From positions 1 through 64,000 of the forward strand of contig SVOC01000003.1 in assembly GCA_015066625.1 (NCBI GenBank): a stretch of DNA of 64,000 bases, in the 5' to 3' direction. Below the pieces are notes generated by a model. It saw nothing but the letters and a program-made list of their open reading frames with translations, was not told the DNA's origin and made no database searches. The stretch comes from Oscillospiraceae bacterium. Lineage in GTDB: Bacteria > Bacillota > Clostridia > Oscillospirales > Acutalibacteraceae. Shown here one piece after another: positions 1 to 7,576 of this stretch. Positions within the stretch are counted from its first letter, which is position 1, and every line of letters starts with the position of its first letter. Position numbers and translations under genes: made by a program.

Positions 1-2
1 TA

Positions 3-470
3 AGTGCCGAGAAAAAGAAACTCGAGCAGACACGGAAAAGAATTAACGAAATCGACTTTCTGATGCAAAAGCTGTATGAGGATATGGCATTCGGCATAAT
101 GAGTAAGGAAAGATACGAGAAATTCGCAAAGAATTACGAGGAAGAACAGAAGAAACTTGAAAAGGAATTTTCGGCAATGCAGACACAGATTGAGAAAGCC
201 GAAGCTGTAATCAGCAACATTGATTCATTCCTCAGCTTGGTTGAGAAATATGTTGATATTCCCGAACTTACGCCGAAGATAATCAACGATTTCATAAGGA
301 AAATCGTTGTATTCGAAGCGGAAAAGATAGACGGAAAAAGATATCAGAGAGTATACATTTTCTTCAACTTCGTTGATGAGATTGACATTCCTGCTTCATT
401 CTCCATTGACATACCGCTGATAAAAGCAAAATATGCGGTTCTTTGCCACGGTCTTGACTTGGCTTCATAA
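3..470 (+). CDS. Large serine recombinase, C-terminal part (cut by window edge)
   Basis: The reading frame is open from the first bases of the window, so this is the 3' part of a longer gene. It has a Lys/Glu-rich coiled coil (about the first 80 residues) followed by a compact C-terminal domain with the pattern LTPKIINDFIRKIVV and QRVYIFFNFVDEI. That pattern is typical of the DUF4368-type tail of Tn4451/TnpX-like large serine recombinases; the resolvase and zinc-ribbon domains lie outside the window. It would act in site-specific integration or excision. A second, complete recombinase starts 600 bases downstream, so the neighbourhood is a mobile or formerly mobile region. Family assignment is from recall of the C-terminal pattern only. 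Confidence 0.75.
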   Translation, partial: SAEKKKLEQTRKRINEIDFLMQKLYEDMAFGIMSKERYEKFAKNYEEEQKKLEKEFSAMQTQIEKAEAVISNIDSFLSLVEKYVDIPELTPKIINDFIRKIVVFEAEKIDGKRYQRVYIFFNFVDEIDIPASFSIDIPLIKAKYAVLCHGLDLAS

Positions 471-518
471 GCAATATTTCAAGAAAAACAACGAAAATTC
501 ACCAAAGGTTCCTAAAGA

Positions 519-740
519 GTGTAAATATACCCACTTGCCCTGCTTGCAAAGATAGTGAATGGGTGAAAACCCGAACGGTTTTGCAAGCAGAATTTGCAAA
601 GTGTATTTACACTTGCCCTGCTTGCTATGTTTGTGAACGGTTAAAAATCGGAACAACTCGAAAGCAGCATTTGGCAAGATTGTGTTCACGTTTGCCTTGC
701 TTGCCAATTTAGTGTAGCCGTATGTTATTACAGAAGCAAG
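519..740. repeat. Three imperfect tandem units of about 81 bp, with hairpins
   Basis: Units begin near 519, 601 and 682; the last is shorter. Each opens with GTGT plus an AT-rich stretch, then CACTTGCCCTGCTTGC or a close variant (533-547, 611-625, 690-704), then a GTGAA..GG segment. In the first unit CTGCTTGCAAA (540-550) pairs with TTTGCAAGCAG (580-590) around a small GGGT-GAAA-ACCC hairpin (561-572). The stretch lies between two serine recombinase genes. Function is unknown; candidates are recombinase-binding or attachment sequences, or a structured RNA. Confidence 0.7.
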
Positions 741-762
741 TGATGCAACTGGCTCTTATAAG

Positions 763-969
763 GTGTCGGCTGAAAGGAATATAAGCTTGTATTTATATAA
801 ATATTCTGGAAAGAAAGTTGAAATTATAACTGTCGACGGTAAAACTTTTTCAGGTGTTGCCTGTGACTTTATTCCAGCACAAGACAACGTTCCGGAGATA
901 TCAAGCATTTCTATTGGTGAAATCGAGTTTTATGAAAACGAAATAGAGTCAATAACCGTGGTTGATTAA
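763..969 (+). CDS. Small Sm/LSM-like fold protein of the mobile region
   Basis: A 68-residue protein with the pattern LYLYKYSGKKVEIITVDGK then SGVACDF, an acidic insert, and a closing strand IGEIEFYENEIESI. The alternation of short beta strands with a central Gly-Lys resembles the Sm/LSM-like barrels found beside recombinases in clostridial elements; this is a fold-level guess. The start is uncertain: GTG at 763 has only a weak upstream purine run, and TTG at 787 is preceded by AAAGG. The frame is open back to a stop at 715-717, so the gene could also be the remnant of something longer. It lies 112 bases before the complete serine recombinase. Confidence 0.5.
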   Translation: MSAERNISLYLYKYSGKKVEIITVDGKTFSGVACDFIPAQDNVPEISSISIGEIEFYENEIESITVVD

Positions 970-1081
970 TTTGTGCTTGAATACCTATGTTTCAACAGCA
1001 GCAGTGCTGTGGTAATGTGGGAAATATATTTTCCATATTTCCACGGCTGCAAATAAAATTCAAAAAGAAGGTTGGTGAAAA

Positions 1082-2551
1082 ATGAGAGGAGTTATCTATG
1101 CAAGATATTCTTCGGACAATCAGAGAGAAGAATCAATTGAAGGTCAGCTCAGAGAGTGCAAGGAATATGCCGAGAAAAATGATATTCAGATTATCGGTAC
1201 ATACACAGACCGAGCATTGTCTGCAAAGACGGATAACCGTCCTGACTTTCAGAAAATGATTAAGGACAGTGCCGATAAAAATTTTGAGGTTGTGCTTGTC
1301 TGGAAGCTTGACAGATTTGCACGTAACAGATTTGATTCCGCTTATCACAAAAACGTTCTTCGCAGAAACGGAGTCAAAGTTTTGTCTGCAACAGAATTGA
1401 TTTCTCAGAATGCCGAAGGCATTTTGCTCGAGTCCATGCTCGAAGGCTATGCGGAATATTATTCGGCAGAGCTTTCGGAAAAAGTTTTAAGGGGTCTTAC
1501 TGAAAATGCACTCAAGTGTAAATATAACGGAGGCACTTTGCCGATAGGTTATTACATTGACAGCAATCAGTTCTTTCAGATTGACCCGATTACTGCACCT
1601 GTTGTGCTTGCTGCATTCAAAAGTTATGCCGAAGGTGCAAGTATGCGTGAGGTTACCGATGAAATAAACATCAAAGGTATCCGCACAAAGCTCGGCGGAA
1701 AAATCAGCGTCAACAGTGTCACCCGTATGCTTCATAACCGCAAGTACATAGGTGAATATAAGTACCGTGACATTGTTCAGCCGAACGGAATCCCGGCAAT
1801 AGTTCCGCAAGAATTATTTGACAGAGTTCAGGAGAGAATGAAAGAAAATAAAAAAGCTCCTGCCCGTCATAAAGCAGAAGATGATTACTTGCTGACAACA
1901 AAATTGTTTTGCGGTAAGTGTCAGAGTATGATGGTTGGCGAAAGCGGAACGAGCCACACAAAAGAGGTTCACCGTTATTACAAATGTGTAGGCGTAAAAC
2001 GTCATCGGGGATGCGACAAGAAAACAGTCCGCAAGGAATGGATTGAAAACATTGTGATTGAAGAAGTAAAAAAGCTTCTTGCCAATCAGGATATTATTGA
2101 GGATTTTGTAAACAGAACCATAGCGGTTCTTAATCAGGAAAATACAGTTTTACCTCTGCTTCGCAAAAGATTTACGGAAACACAGAAAGGCATAGACAAT
2201 CTGGTCAATGCAATACAGATGGGAATTATCAGCCCCTCAACCAAGCAGAGATTAGATGAATTGGAACGTGAAAAAGCAGAACTTTCGGTTGAAATAATGA
2301 AAGAAGAAATGGCGAGACCGACCATTACAAAAGAAAATATCCTCTGCTATTTTGAACAGTTCAGAAAATTAAACACCAATAAAATCGAACACAGACGAAG
2401 ACTTATTGACAGCTTTGTCAATGCAATCTTTCTCTATGATGACAAAATAGTCATCACATTTAATTACAGAGAACAAACGAAAACAATCACCTTTGCCGAT
2501 CTTGAAAAATCGGGCATTGGTTCGGATATTAAGGCACACGCTGCACCATAG
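1082..2551 (+). CDS. Large serine recombinase (complete)
   Basis: A 489-residue site-specific recombinase. The N-terminal resolvase domain starts YARYSSDNQ, with Arg8 and the predicted nucleophile Ser10. The WKLDRFARNRFDS helix is at about residue 75. A central recombinase domain (about 165-265) is followed by a zinc ribbon with Cys277, Cys280, Cys302 and Cys311, then a coiled coil (about 350-430) and a short C-terminal domain. Length and domain order fit a full-length member of the family that integrates and excises genetic elements through Ser-linked DNA. The ribosome site is AGAAGGTTGG just before the ATG. It has no partner gene in this stretch, and an intrinsic terminator follows directly. 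Confidence 0.93.
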   Translation: MRGVIYARYSSDNQREESIEGQLRECKEYAEKNDIQIIGTYTDRALSAKTDNRPDFQKMIKDSADKNFEVVLVWKLDRFARNRFDSAYHKNVLRRNGVKVLSATELISQNAEGILLESMLEGYAEYYSAELSEKVLRGLTENALKCKYNGGTLPIGYYIDSNQFFQIDPITAPVVLAAFKSYAEGASMREVTDEINIKGIRTKLGGKISVNSVTRMLHNRKYIGEYKYRDIVQPNGIPAIVPQELFDRVQERMKENKKAPARHKAEDDYLLTTKLFCGKCQSMMVGESGTSHTKEVHRYYKCVGVKRHRGCDKKTVRKEWIENIVIEEVKKLLANQDIIEDFVNRTIAVLNQENTVLPLLRKRFTETQKGIDNLVNAIQMGIISPSTKQRLDELEREKAELSVEIMKEEMARPTITKENILCYFEQFRKLNTNKIEHRRRLIDSFVNAIFLYDDKIVITFNYREQTKTITFADLEKSGIGSDIKAHAAP

Positions 2552-2556
2552 TACTA

Positions 2557-2597
2557 ATGCTATATTGATACAATCTGTGTCAATATAGCATTTTTTC
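2557..2597 (+). terminator. Intrinsic terminator after the recombinase
   Basis: A perfect 12-bp stem, ATGCTATATTGA (2557-2568) with TCAATATAGCAT (2580-2591), is followed by a T run. Confidence 0.85.
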
Positions 2598-2670
2598 TTT
2601 TGTCCTGTACTGATTAACGGACACGATATGTGTTATTGTTATATTGTAAAACATAAGGAGGATTATTACT

Positions 2671-3036
2671 ATGGAAAACAAAAGAGAGATTTTTAAAGTT
2701 GTGAATGGTGAAACTGTTCCGATGCCACAAAAGACATCGCAAGAATCTATTGAATCTGCGTGTGCCGAAAGGGTGGGAGGAGTGTATTTCACCACAACGG
2801 ATGAACTTGAGAAATATATTGAAAAATTAAAAGAAGAAAAGTATTTGAAAAAGCAAAAAATGAGAGCATACAGAGATAACTGCGGACTCCTGATTGACGA
2901 AGCTGCAACCTTGCTCGGAATATCAAAAACATACCTTGTTAAAATTGAAAACGGTGAAAAAGACCCGACCCTCGAATTGGCACTAAAAATCGCAAAGTTT
3001 TATAAAACAACGGTTGATGAGTTATTTGTGGAATAG
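2671..3036 (+). CDS. XRE-family HTH regulator
   Basis: A 121-residue protein. Residues about 65-118 form a Cro/C1-type helix-turn-helix with the pattern RDNCGLLIDEAATLLGI, then SKTYLVKIENGEKDPTLEL, ending in the usual KTTVDELF. The N-terminal 60 residues are acidic and charged with no recognised domain, and end in a Lys/Glu-rich helix that may dimerise. The start is set by AAGGAGG at a good distance. It sits alone between the recombinase terminator and the ATPase pair, so it may repress that pair or its own promoter; no operator was identified. Confidence 0.85.
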   Translation: MENKREIFKVVNGETVPMPQKTSQESIESACAERVGGVYFTTTDELEKYIEKLKEEKYLKKQKMRAYRDNCGLLIDEAATLLGISKTYLVKIENGEKDPTLELALKIAKFYKTTVDELFVE

Positions 3037-3195
3037 TTTAGTTGAAAATACTGATGTGTGTTATTTATGAGCTAATTTTATTTGATAAAAAATTAAATGC
3101 TTTTGTTTATTTTATTTCTTATCTGGGCATATTTTTTTATGAAACTATTGATTTTTTGCAATTGATGAGTTAAAATGAACAAGGAGGATTAGTTC

Positions 3196-4356
3196 GTGAA
3201 ATACGAAGAAACACGCAAAAGGAGAAAAACTATGATAGTATTAGATGTAAGATTAGATAATTTTTTTGCTTTTAAAAATTTTCATGTTAATTTTACTTAT
3301 CCAAAAAAAATTGTTGGTTCTAGCATAAGTGAGGAGCATTTGCCTAACCACCCGAATTTTAGGTACAAGAAGGTCAATGTTTTTTTCGGAGCGAATGCTT
3401 CTGGTAAAACTACATTTGGTCTTGCTTTAATGAAAATTTTCAATTTTATTGATAAAAAGAACTTTGATTATATTACGGGTATCGTTTGTGATCGCGAAAA
3501 GGAAGCTTCGTTTGTTTTGGACATGGCATCAAGTAATAATGTGTTTTATCGTGTAAGTTGTAATGTTGCACCATGTTTTGAAGGTAAATATAGCGCAGAT
3601 AACATTAAGGTTGAAATTCGGAAAGTGAATATTGCTACACGTGATAGTTATGAATCTTGTGCTGATAAGATCGAAAATTTGGATTTTGTTCCAGCTGAAA
3701 ATTATGTTGAGGAATTGGAAAGAATAGAAGCGTTAGCGTGGTTATTTGAGTATCCTCCAGATGGCAGACGAATTCTCTCGTTACCCAATAAAGATGAAAA
3801 ATTTAGAAGTGTTCTAGAAAATATATTAAAATCATTAGATCCCTCAATAAAAGAGGTTAGAATTTCACAAGATGCGGATAAGGCATATGTTATTCATTTG
3901 AGAGATAAATCGATAATACTTCAAGACAGCCAACCTTTGGATACAGGATTACTTTCTAGTGGAACTAAAGCAGGTGTTGAAGTAGCGAATATTGTATCTT
4001 CTCTTATGCAAGGTCATAACAGTTTTTATTACTGTGACGAAAAGTTTTCGTATATTCATAGTGATATTGAAAAAGCTCTTTTATCATTAATGATAGAATT
4101 TATAGGACCATACGATCAACTTTTCTTTACTACTCATAATACAGATATACTTGATATGAACTTGCCCAAGCATACATTTACATTTTTACGAAAGGATGTT
4201 AACGACACGGAGTATCCTATTACTTGTATTGAAGCTTCTTCGATACTTAAGCGCAGTACAGACTCTTTAAGAAATGCAGTAGAAAACGATTTGTTTTCTT
4301 CAGTTCCGTCGGTAGAATTAATTTATGCAATTGCCGATTTTGTCAATGAGGGGTAA
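3196..4356 (+). CDS. AAA15/OLD-like ATPase, first gene of a two-gene module
   Basis: A 386-residue ABC/SMC-type ATPase. Walker A is GANASGKT (residues 65-72), an LSSG-type signature is at 253-256, Walker B is YYCDE with Asp281 and Glu282, and the H-loop His is residue 314 in TTHNT. This is the set seen in AAA15 and OLD-family ATPases, which partner TOPRIM nucleases. GTG 3196 has AAGGAGG eight bases upstream; ATG 3232 has AAAGGAG and gives a more usual start (MIVLDVRLDNF), so either may be used. The TOPRIM gene follows after 5 bases. Base composition is AT-richer than the flanking chromosomal genes, which suggests transfer. A defence role is inferred from family and context. Confidence 0.85.
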   Translation: MKYEETRKRRKTMIVLDVRLDNFFAFKNFHVNFTYPKKIVGSSISEEHLPNHPNFRYKKVNVFFGANASGKTTFGLALMKIFNFIDKKNFDYITGIVCDREKEASFVLDMASSNNVFYRVSCNVAPCFEGKYSADNIKVEIRKVNIATRDSYESCADKIENLDFVPAENYVEELERIEALAWLFEYPPDGRRILSLPNKDEKFRSVLENILKSLDPSIKEVRISQDADKAYVIHLRDKSIILQDSQPLDTGLLSSGTKAGVEVANIVSSLMQGHNSFYYCDEKFSYIHSDIEKALLSLMIEFIGPYDQLFFTTHNTDILDMNLPKHTFTFLRKDVNDTEYPITCIEASSILKRSTDSLRNAVENDLFSSVPSVELIYAIADFVNEG

Positions 4357-4361
4357 TTTGT

Positions 4362-4871
4362 ATGAAGGATGTTAATATTCAATACTATGTTGAAGGTGAA
4401 GATGAGAAAAAACTTTTAGAAGTTCTTAAAAACAAATTAAAAGTTATTAAACCTGGCAAAGTATTAAAGTTAAATGTAGTAACAAAAAGAATTAGCGATG
4501 CTGTTTTAAGAACTCTAAAAAACGGAACAATTGTTGTGCTGGTTTTTGATACGGATACAAAAGACTTGGATATTTTAGAACAAAATATAAAAAAACTAAA
4601 GGAATATCGCTTTATTTCAAGTGTTATTACAATTCCTCAAGTGCCAAATTTGGAAGGGGAATTGATACATAGTTGCAATATAAAACGAATAACAGAGCTA
4701 TTAAACAGTCGTTCCAAATCCGAATTTAAAAGTGATTTGATTCATGTTTCGAATTTAGACAGTAAACTAACAGAACATGGGTTTGATATCAAACTTTTTT
4801 GGAACCAACAACCCAAACCTCCGTATCATCAAATTTTAAATGAGGCTTACAAAATTAAAATTGAGAGGTGA
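4362..4871 (+). CDS. TOPRIM-domain protein, partner of the AAA ATPase
   Basis: A 169-residue protein. The start YYVEGEDEKKLLE carries the TOPRIM glutamate (Glu11), and VLVFDTDT carries the DxD pair (Asp63, Asp65) that would bind metal. It then has IPQVPNLEGELIHSC, which resembles the acidic third segment of OLD-type nucleases. It is translationally close to the ATPase (5-base gap). In OLD, Gabija GajA and PARIS systems, ATPase and TOPRIM functions are fused or paired; here they are separate and the TOPRIM protein is small. RloB-like proteins are an alternative. I cannot assign it to a named system by eye. Metal-dependent nuclease activity is an inference from the motifs. Confidence 0.75.
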   Translation: MKDVNIQYYVEGEDEKKLLEVLKNKLKVIKPGKVLKLNVVTKRISDAVLRTLKNGTIVVLVFDTDTKDLDILEQNIKKLKEYRFISSVITIPQVPNLEGELIHSCNIKRITELLNSRSKSEFKSDLIHVSNLDSKLTEHGFDIKLFWNQQPKPPYHQILNEAYKIKIER

Positions 4872-4902
4872 CAAATTACAATATCATAACAAGGTAATGA
4901 TT

Positions 4903-5799
4903 ATGAATAAAAACACTGCAATCAACTTTATTTTACAAAATGCAAGACCTCTAGAGCTGGCTGTTTATAAATATTTATTTGAAAGTGGATCAACTCAAGC
5001 AGTTATTAATGAGCTTTTGAAATTTCAAAACGCCGACGGCGGATTTGGTAATGCTCTTGAGCCTGATTCCTTTAATCCTAATTCAAGCCCTATTGCAACA
5101 AATGATGCGATAATCACTCTTTGCCGTGTTAATGCACTCAACAAAGAATCAAACATAGTAAAAGGGATCATTAGGTATCTTGAATCTCGAGATTCTTTTG
5201 ATGAAAATAAAAAGCGATGGTTGTTTGCGATAGACAGCAATAAGGATTATCCCCATGCAATATGGTGGGAGAAAAAAGGCGACGGTATCAGCGGATTTAA
5301 TCCGTCAATATCCTTGGCGACATTCTTGATTTGCTACGGTAATAGAACTTCTCTTTATGAAGAAATCATAAAAGAGGGGTTTGACTTTCTTGAAAATGCT
5401 AAGGAAGTCAGCGGCGATTCTTTAAAATGTTTTCTCTTGACTTATGTTTTTTTGAAAACTAACGGTATTAGCGACATAATTGATTTAGAGCATTTCAAAG
5501 ATTTGTTGTGCAAAGCTGTTGATAATTCCATTTGCAAAGATGTCTCGAAATACGGAGTTGAATATGTTCCAATGCCATCCAACTTTTTCTCTGGCACATA
5601 TTTGGATTTTATCACACCTGAAACAAAAACTCTGATAGCTGCGGAAAAAGACGTTTTAGGCAAATTGCAAATGGAAGACGGTGGGTTTGACATTACTTGG
5701 AAATGGTATACTCCGTATCCAGAATTTGAACAAGCAAGAGCCTGGTGGCGTCCTCGAATTACGATTGAAAAGCTTATTTTTGATGAGGTACAGATATGA
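4903..5799 (+). CDS. Terpene-cyclase/prenyltransferase-fold repeat protein
   Basis: About 298 residues from ATG 4903. The frame is open further back to 4840, but that would overlap the TOPRIM gene, and AAGG at 4891 is well spaced for 4903. It contains two copies of the squalene-cyclase-type repeat, FQNADGGFGNALEPD near the start and LQMEDGGFDITW near the end, within an all-helical protein; this indicates an alpha/alpha-barrel of the prenyltransferase/squalene oxidase repeat superfamily. No DXDD catalytic motif is evident, so it may not be a cyclase. Its short distance from the ATPase/TOPRIM pair could mean co-transcription, but the gene may be unrelated cargo. Confidence 0.7.
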   Translation: MNKNTAINFILQNARPLELAVYKYLFESGSTQAVINELLKFQNADGGFGNALEPDSFNPNSSPIATNDAIITLCRVNALNKESNIVKGIIRYLESRDSFDENKKRWLFAIDSNKDYPHAIWWEKKGDGISGFNPSISLATFLICYGNRTSLYEEIIKEGFDFLENAKEVSGDSLKCFLLTYVFLKTNGISDIIDLEHFKDLLCKAVDNSICKDVSKYGVEYVPMPSNFFSGTYLDFITPETKTLIAAEKDVLGKLQMEDGGFDITWKWYTPYPEFEQARAWWRPRITIEKLIFDEVQI

Positions 5800-5866
5800 A
5801 ATCTGATAACAGCATAGATAAACCGACCGAAAATCAAATCGTATGATTTGATAAAAAATTCGTTCC

Positions 5867-6084
5867 GTGGTACTTCGCCTTTAAAAAAAGCCTACAAAAA
5901 TGGGTGCGTGGTACTTTTGACTTGCAGAAAGCGCGCAAAAACGGTGATGTGGTACTTTTGCTGTTTTCAAAAACCCCTCAAAAAGGTGTGTGTGGTACTT
6001 TTCCGCTTTCAGAAATTACTTAAAAAACGGCGATATGGTACTTGGTTAATGAAAAAACGAGAAAAAAACGCAAATGTGGTACTT
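5867..6084. repeat. Six tandem degenerate repeats of 41-43 bp with a GTGGTACTT core
   Basis: The core GTGGTACTT (ATGGTACTT once) occurs at 5867, 5908, 5949, 5992, 6035 and 6076, spaced 41, 41, 43, 43 and 41 bases. Each core is preceded by an A-rich block ending near AAACGGTGAT and followed by a pyrimidine-then-purine stretch. Because the spacing is not a multiple of three and the core falls in different frames, this is a nucleotide-level repeat. The open frame across it (5848-6123, Lys/Cys/Val rich) is probably not a gene. It sits between the accessory cargo and a terminator. Function unknown: protein-binding iterons, a partition or attachment site, or a decayed array. Confidence 0.8.
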
Positions 6085-6121
6085 GGATTTTTACTGTATC
6101 AAAACCGTCCATCTTTGCCAT

Positions 6122-6165
6122 AGTGAGTATTCATAACACAAGTGAATACTCACTTTTCTTTTTTG
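6122..6165. terminator. Strong hairpin with T run
   Basis: A 12-bp stem, AGTGAGTATTCA (6122-6133) with TGAATACTCACT (6143-6154), is followed by TTTCTTTTTT. It closes the accessory region before the 5'-nucleotidase gene. Confidence 0.8.
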
Positions 6166-6255
6166 CATTTCCTCATAGTAAAATTTAATATGATTTGTTA
6201 TGTATCGAGCAGGTTTGTAATACTATAGAAACATATCGGACAAGAGGTATTTATT

Positions 6256-7152
6256 ATGGCAGTAACATTGGAAGATAAACTGGTTATCGGCGTTTCGTCC
6301 AGGGCGCTGTTTGACCTTGAAGAAGAAAACAGAATATTTGAGGAGCAGGGGCTTGAGGCATATTCAAAATATCAGACCGAGCATGAGAACGATATTCTCA
6401 GACCCGGCACGGCATTTCCGCTTGTGAAGGCATTGCAGAAACTCAATGCAGACGGCAGATACCTGACCGAGATTATCATTATGTCCAAAAACAGCTCCGA
6501 CACAAGTCTGCGTATTTTCAATTCCATTGAACATTACGGACTTGATATAAGCCGTGCGGCACTTGTTGGCGGTGCATCGATTTCGCCCTATCTCGGTGCA
6601 TTCAAAACGGATTTGTTCCTTTCTGCAAATGAGAATGACGTACAGGAAGCAATCAACGCAAACATTGCATCGGGTATAATCTGCGACAACTCAAATCTGC
6701 CGATAAATCCCGATGATGAGATTCATCAAATCAGAATTGCATTTGACGGCGATGCGGTTATTTTCTCCGATGAATCTGAAAGGATTTTTCAGGCGGAAGG
6801 TCTGGAGGCCTTTGCAAAGCACGAGCAGAAGAACGCACAGAATCCGCTTCCCGAAGGACCTTTCGCAAAGCTTCTCAAAACACTTTCGCTCATTCAGCAG
6901 CAATTTCCGAAGGATGAATCGCCCATACGCACAGCACTTGTTACCGCAAGAAACGCTCCCGCACACGAAAGAGTTATCCGCACTCTGCGTGCGTGGAACG
7001 TGCGCATTGACGAGGTATTCTTCCTTGGCGGAGTCAAGAAAAGCGAAGTTCTCAAAGCCTTCAATGCCAACATATTCTTTGACGACCAGTCAACCCACAC
7101 CGACCCCGCATCAAAACTTGTGCCGTCCGCAAGAGTACCCTATAAGAAATGA
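6256..7152 (+). CDS. 5'-nucleotidase (NT5C1-type family)
   Basis: A 298-residue protein matching the bacterial members of the cytosolic 5'-nucleotidase I family. It has an N-terminal LVIGVSSRALFDLE, a RPGTAFPLVKAL segment, SKNSSDTSLRIFNSI, and in the second half a duplicated arrangement with IAFDGDAVIFSDESE (the DGD acidic pair) and FFDDQ near the C-terminus. It would dephosphorylate nucleoside monophosphates in the cytoplasm. The start has AAGAGG upstream. It is a single gene with terminator-like hairpins on the left and the dispersed relic on the right, so it is probably monocistronic. Confidence 0.85.
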   Translation: MAVTLEDKLVIGVSSRALFDLEEENRIFEEQGLEAYSKYQTEHENDILRPGTAFPLVKALQKLNADGRYLTEIIIMSKNSSDTSLRIFNSIEHYGLDISRAALVGGASISPYLGAFKTDLFLSANENDVQEAINANIASGIICDNSNLPINPDDEIHQIRIAFDGDAVIFSDESERIFQAEGLEAFAKHEQKNAQNPLPEGPFAKLLKTLSLIQQQFPKDESPIRTALVTARNAPAHERVIRTLRAWNVRIDEVFFLGGVKKSEVLKAFNANIFFDDQSTHTDPASKLVPSARVPYKK

Positions 7153-7196
7153 AAAATGCCTGCAACGATCAAAGCAAGCCCGAAAGGTTTAAAGAT

Positions 7197-7545
7197 AATC
7201 AAACCTCCAAGTATAACAGTAATGGTTTCGCAGCCGCATTACGAAAATACAAGGAGGTTTAATTTATGAAAAATGAAAATGTTGGGCACACTCAAAATAC
7301 AGATGTCACTACCATACAGTTTCGCACCAAAGTACAGGCGGAAAGAACAAGTACGGAAGCCGTCATTTTGGGTGAAGAGGATATTTCGTAGATACAGGTA
7401 GACCAAGTAACAATGAAAGAGTACATGGACCCGTTCACGGGCAGCAAGAACAAGAAAGTATAAAATTAACCCCTTGAGGGGTAGCTGAAAAAGGAATGCG
7501 GTCGGCAAACCTTTCAGCGCCCCTTAAGGGGTTTAGTCCGTATAA
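7197..7545 (+). pseudogene. Relic of a dispersed element with a small broken ORF (copy 1)
   Basis: From 7214 to 7265 this matches 43774-43825 with a single mismatch, including an AAGGAGG ribosome site. The ORF that follows (ATG 7266) reads MKNENVGHTQNT... for 41 codons, hits TAG at 7389-7391, and continues in frame as IQVDQVTMKEYMDPFTGSK to a TAA at about 7461. The MKEYMDPFTGS part recurs, damaged, in copy 2. Downstream are CCCCTTGAGGGG and CCCCTTAAGGGG hairpin arms and AAACCTTTCAGCGCCCCTT, also shared with copy 2. I read it as an inactive remnant of a small mobile element or of mobile-element regulatory DNA. This accounts for the 424-base gap here. Confidence 0.7.
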
Positions 7546-7576
7546 TGCCCTTATAGGGCTTAATCAAGCCTTCGGC

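Noticed and set aside
5867..6084. CRISPR array
   Set aside because: The conserved core is only about 9 to 20 bases, the segments between cores resemble each other, and no cas gene is present.
5848..6123. 91-codon open frame across the GTGGTACTT array
   Set aside because: The repeat cores fall in different reading frames, the product is Lys/Cys-rich with no domain, and no ribosome site precedes it. The conservation is at nucleotide level.
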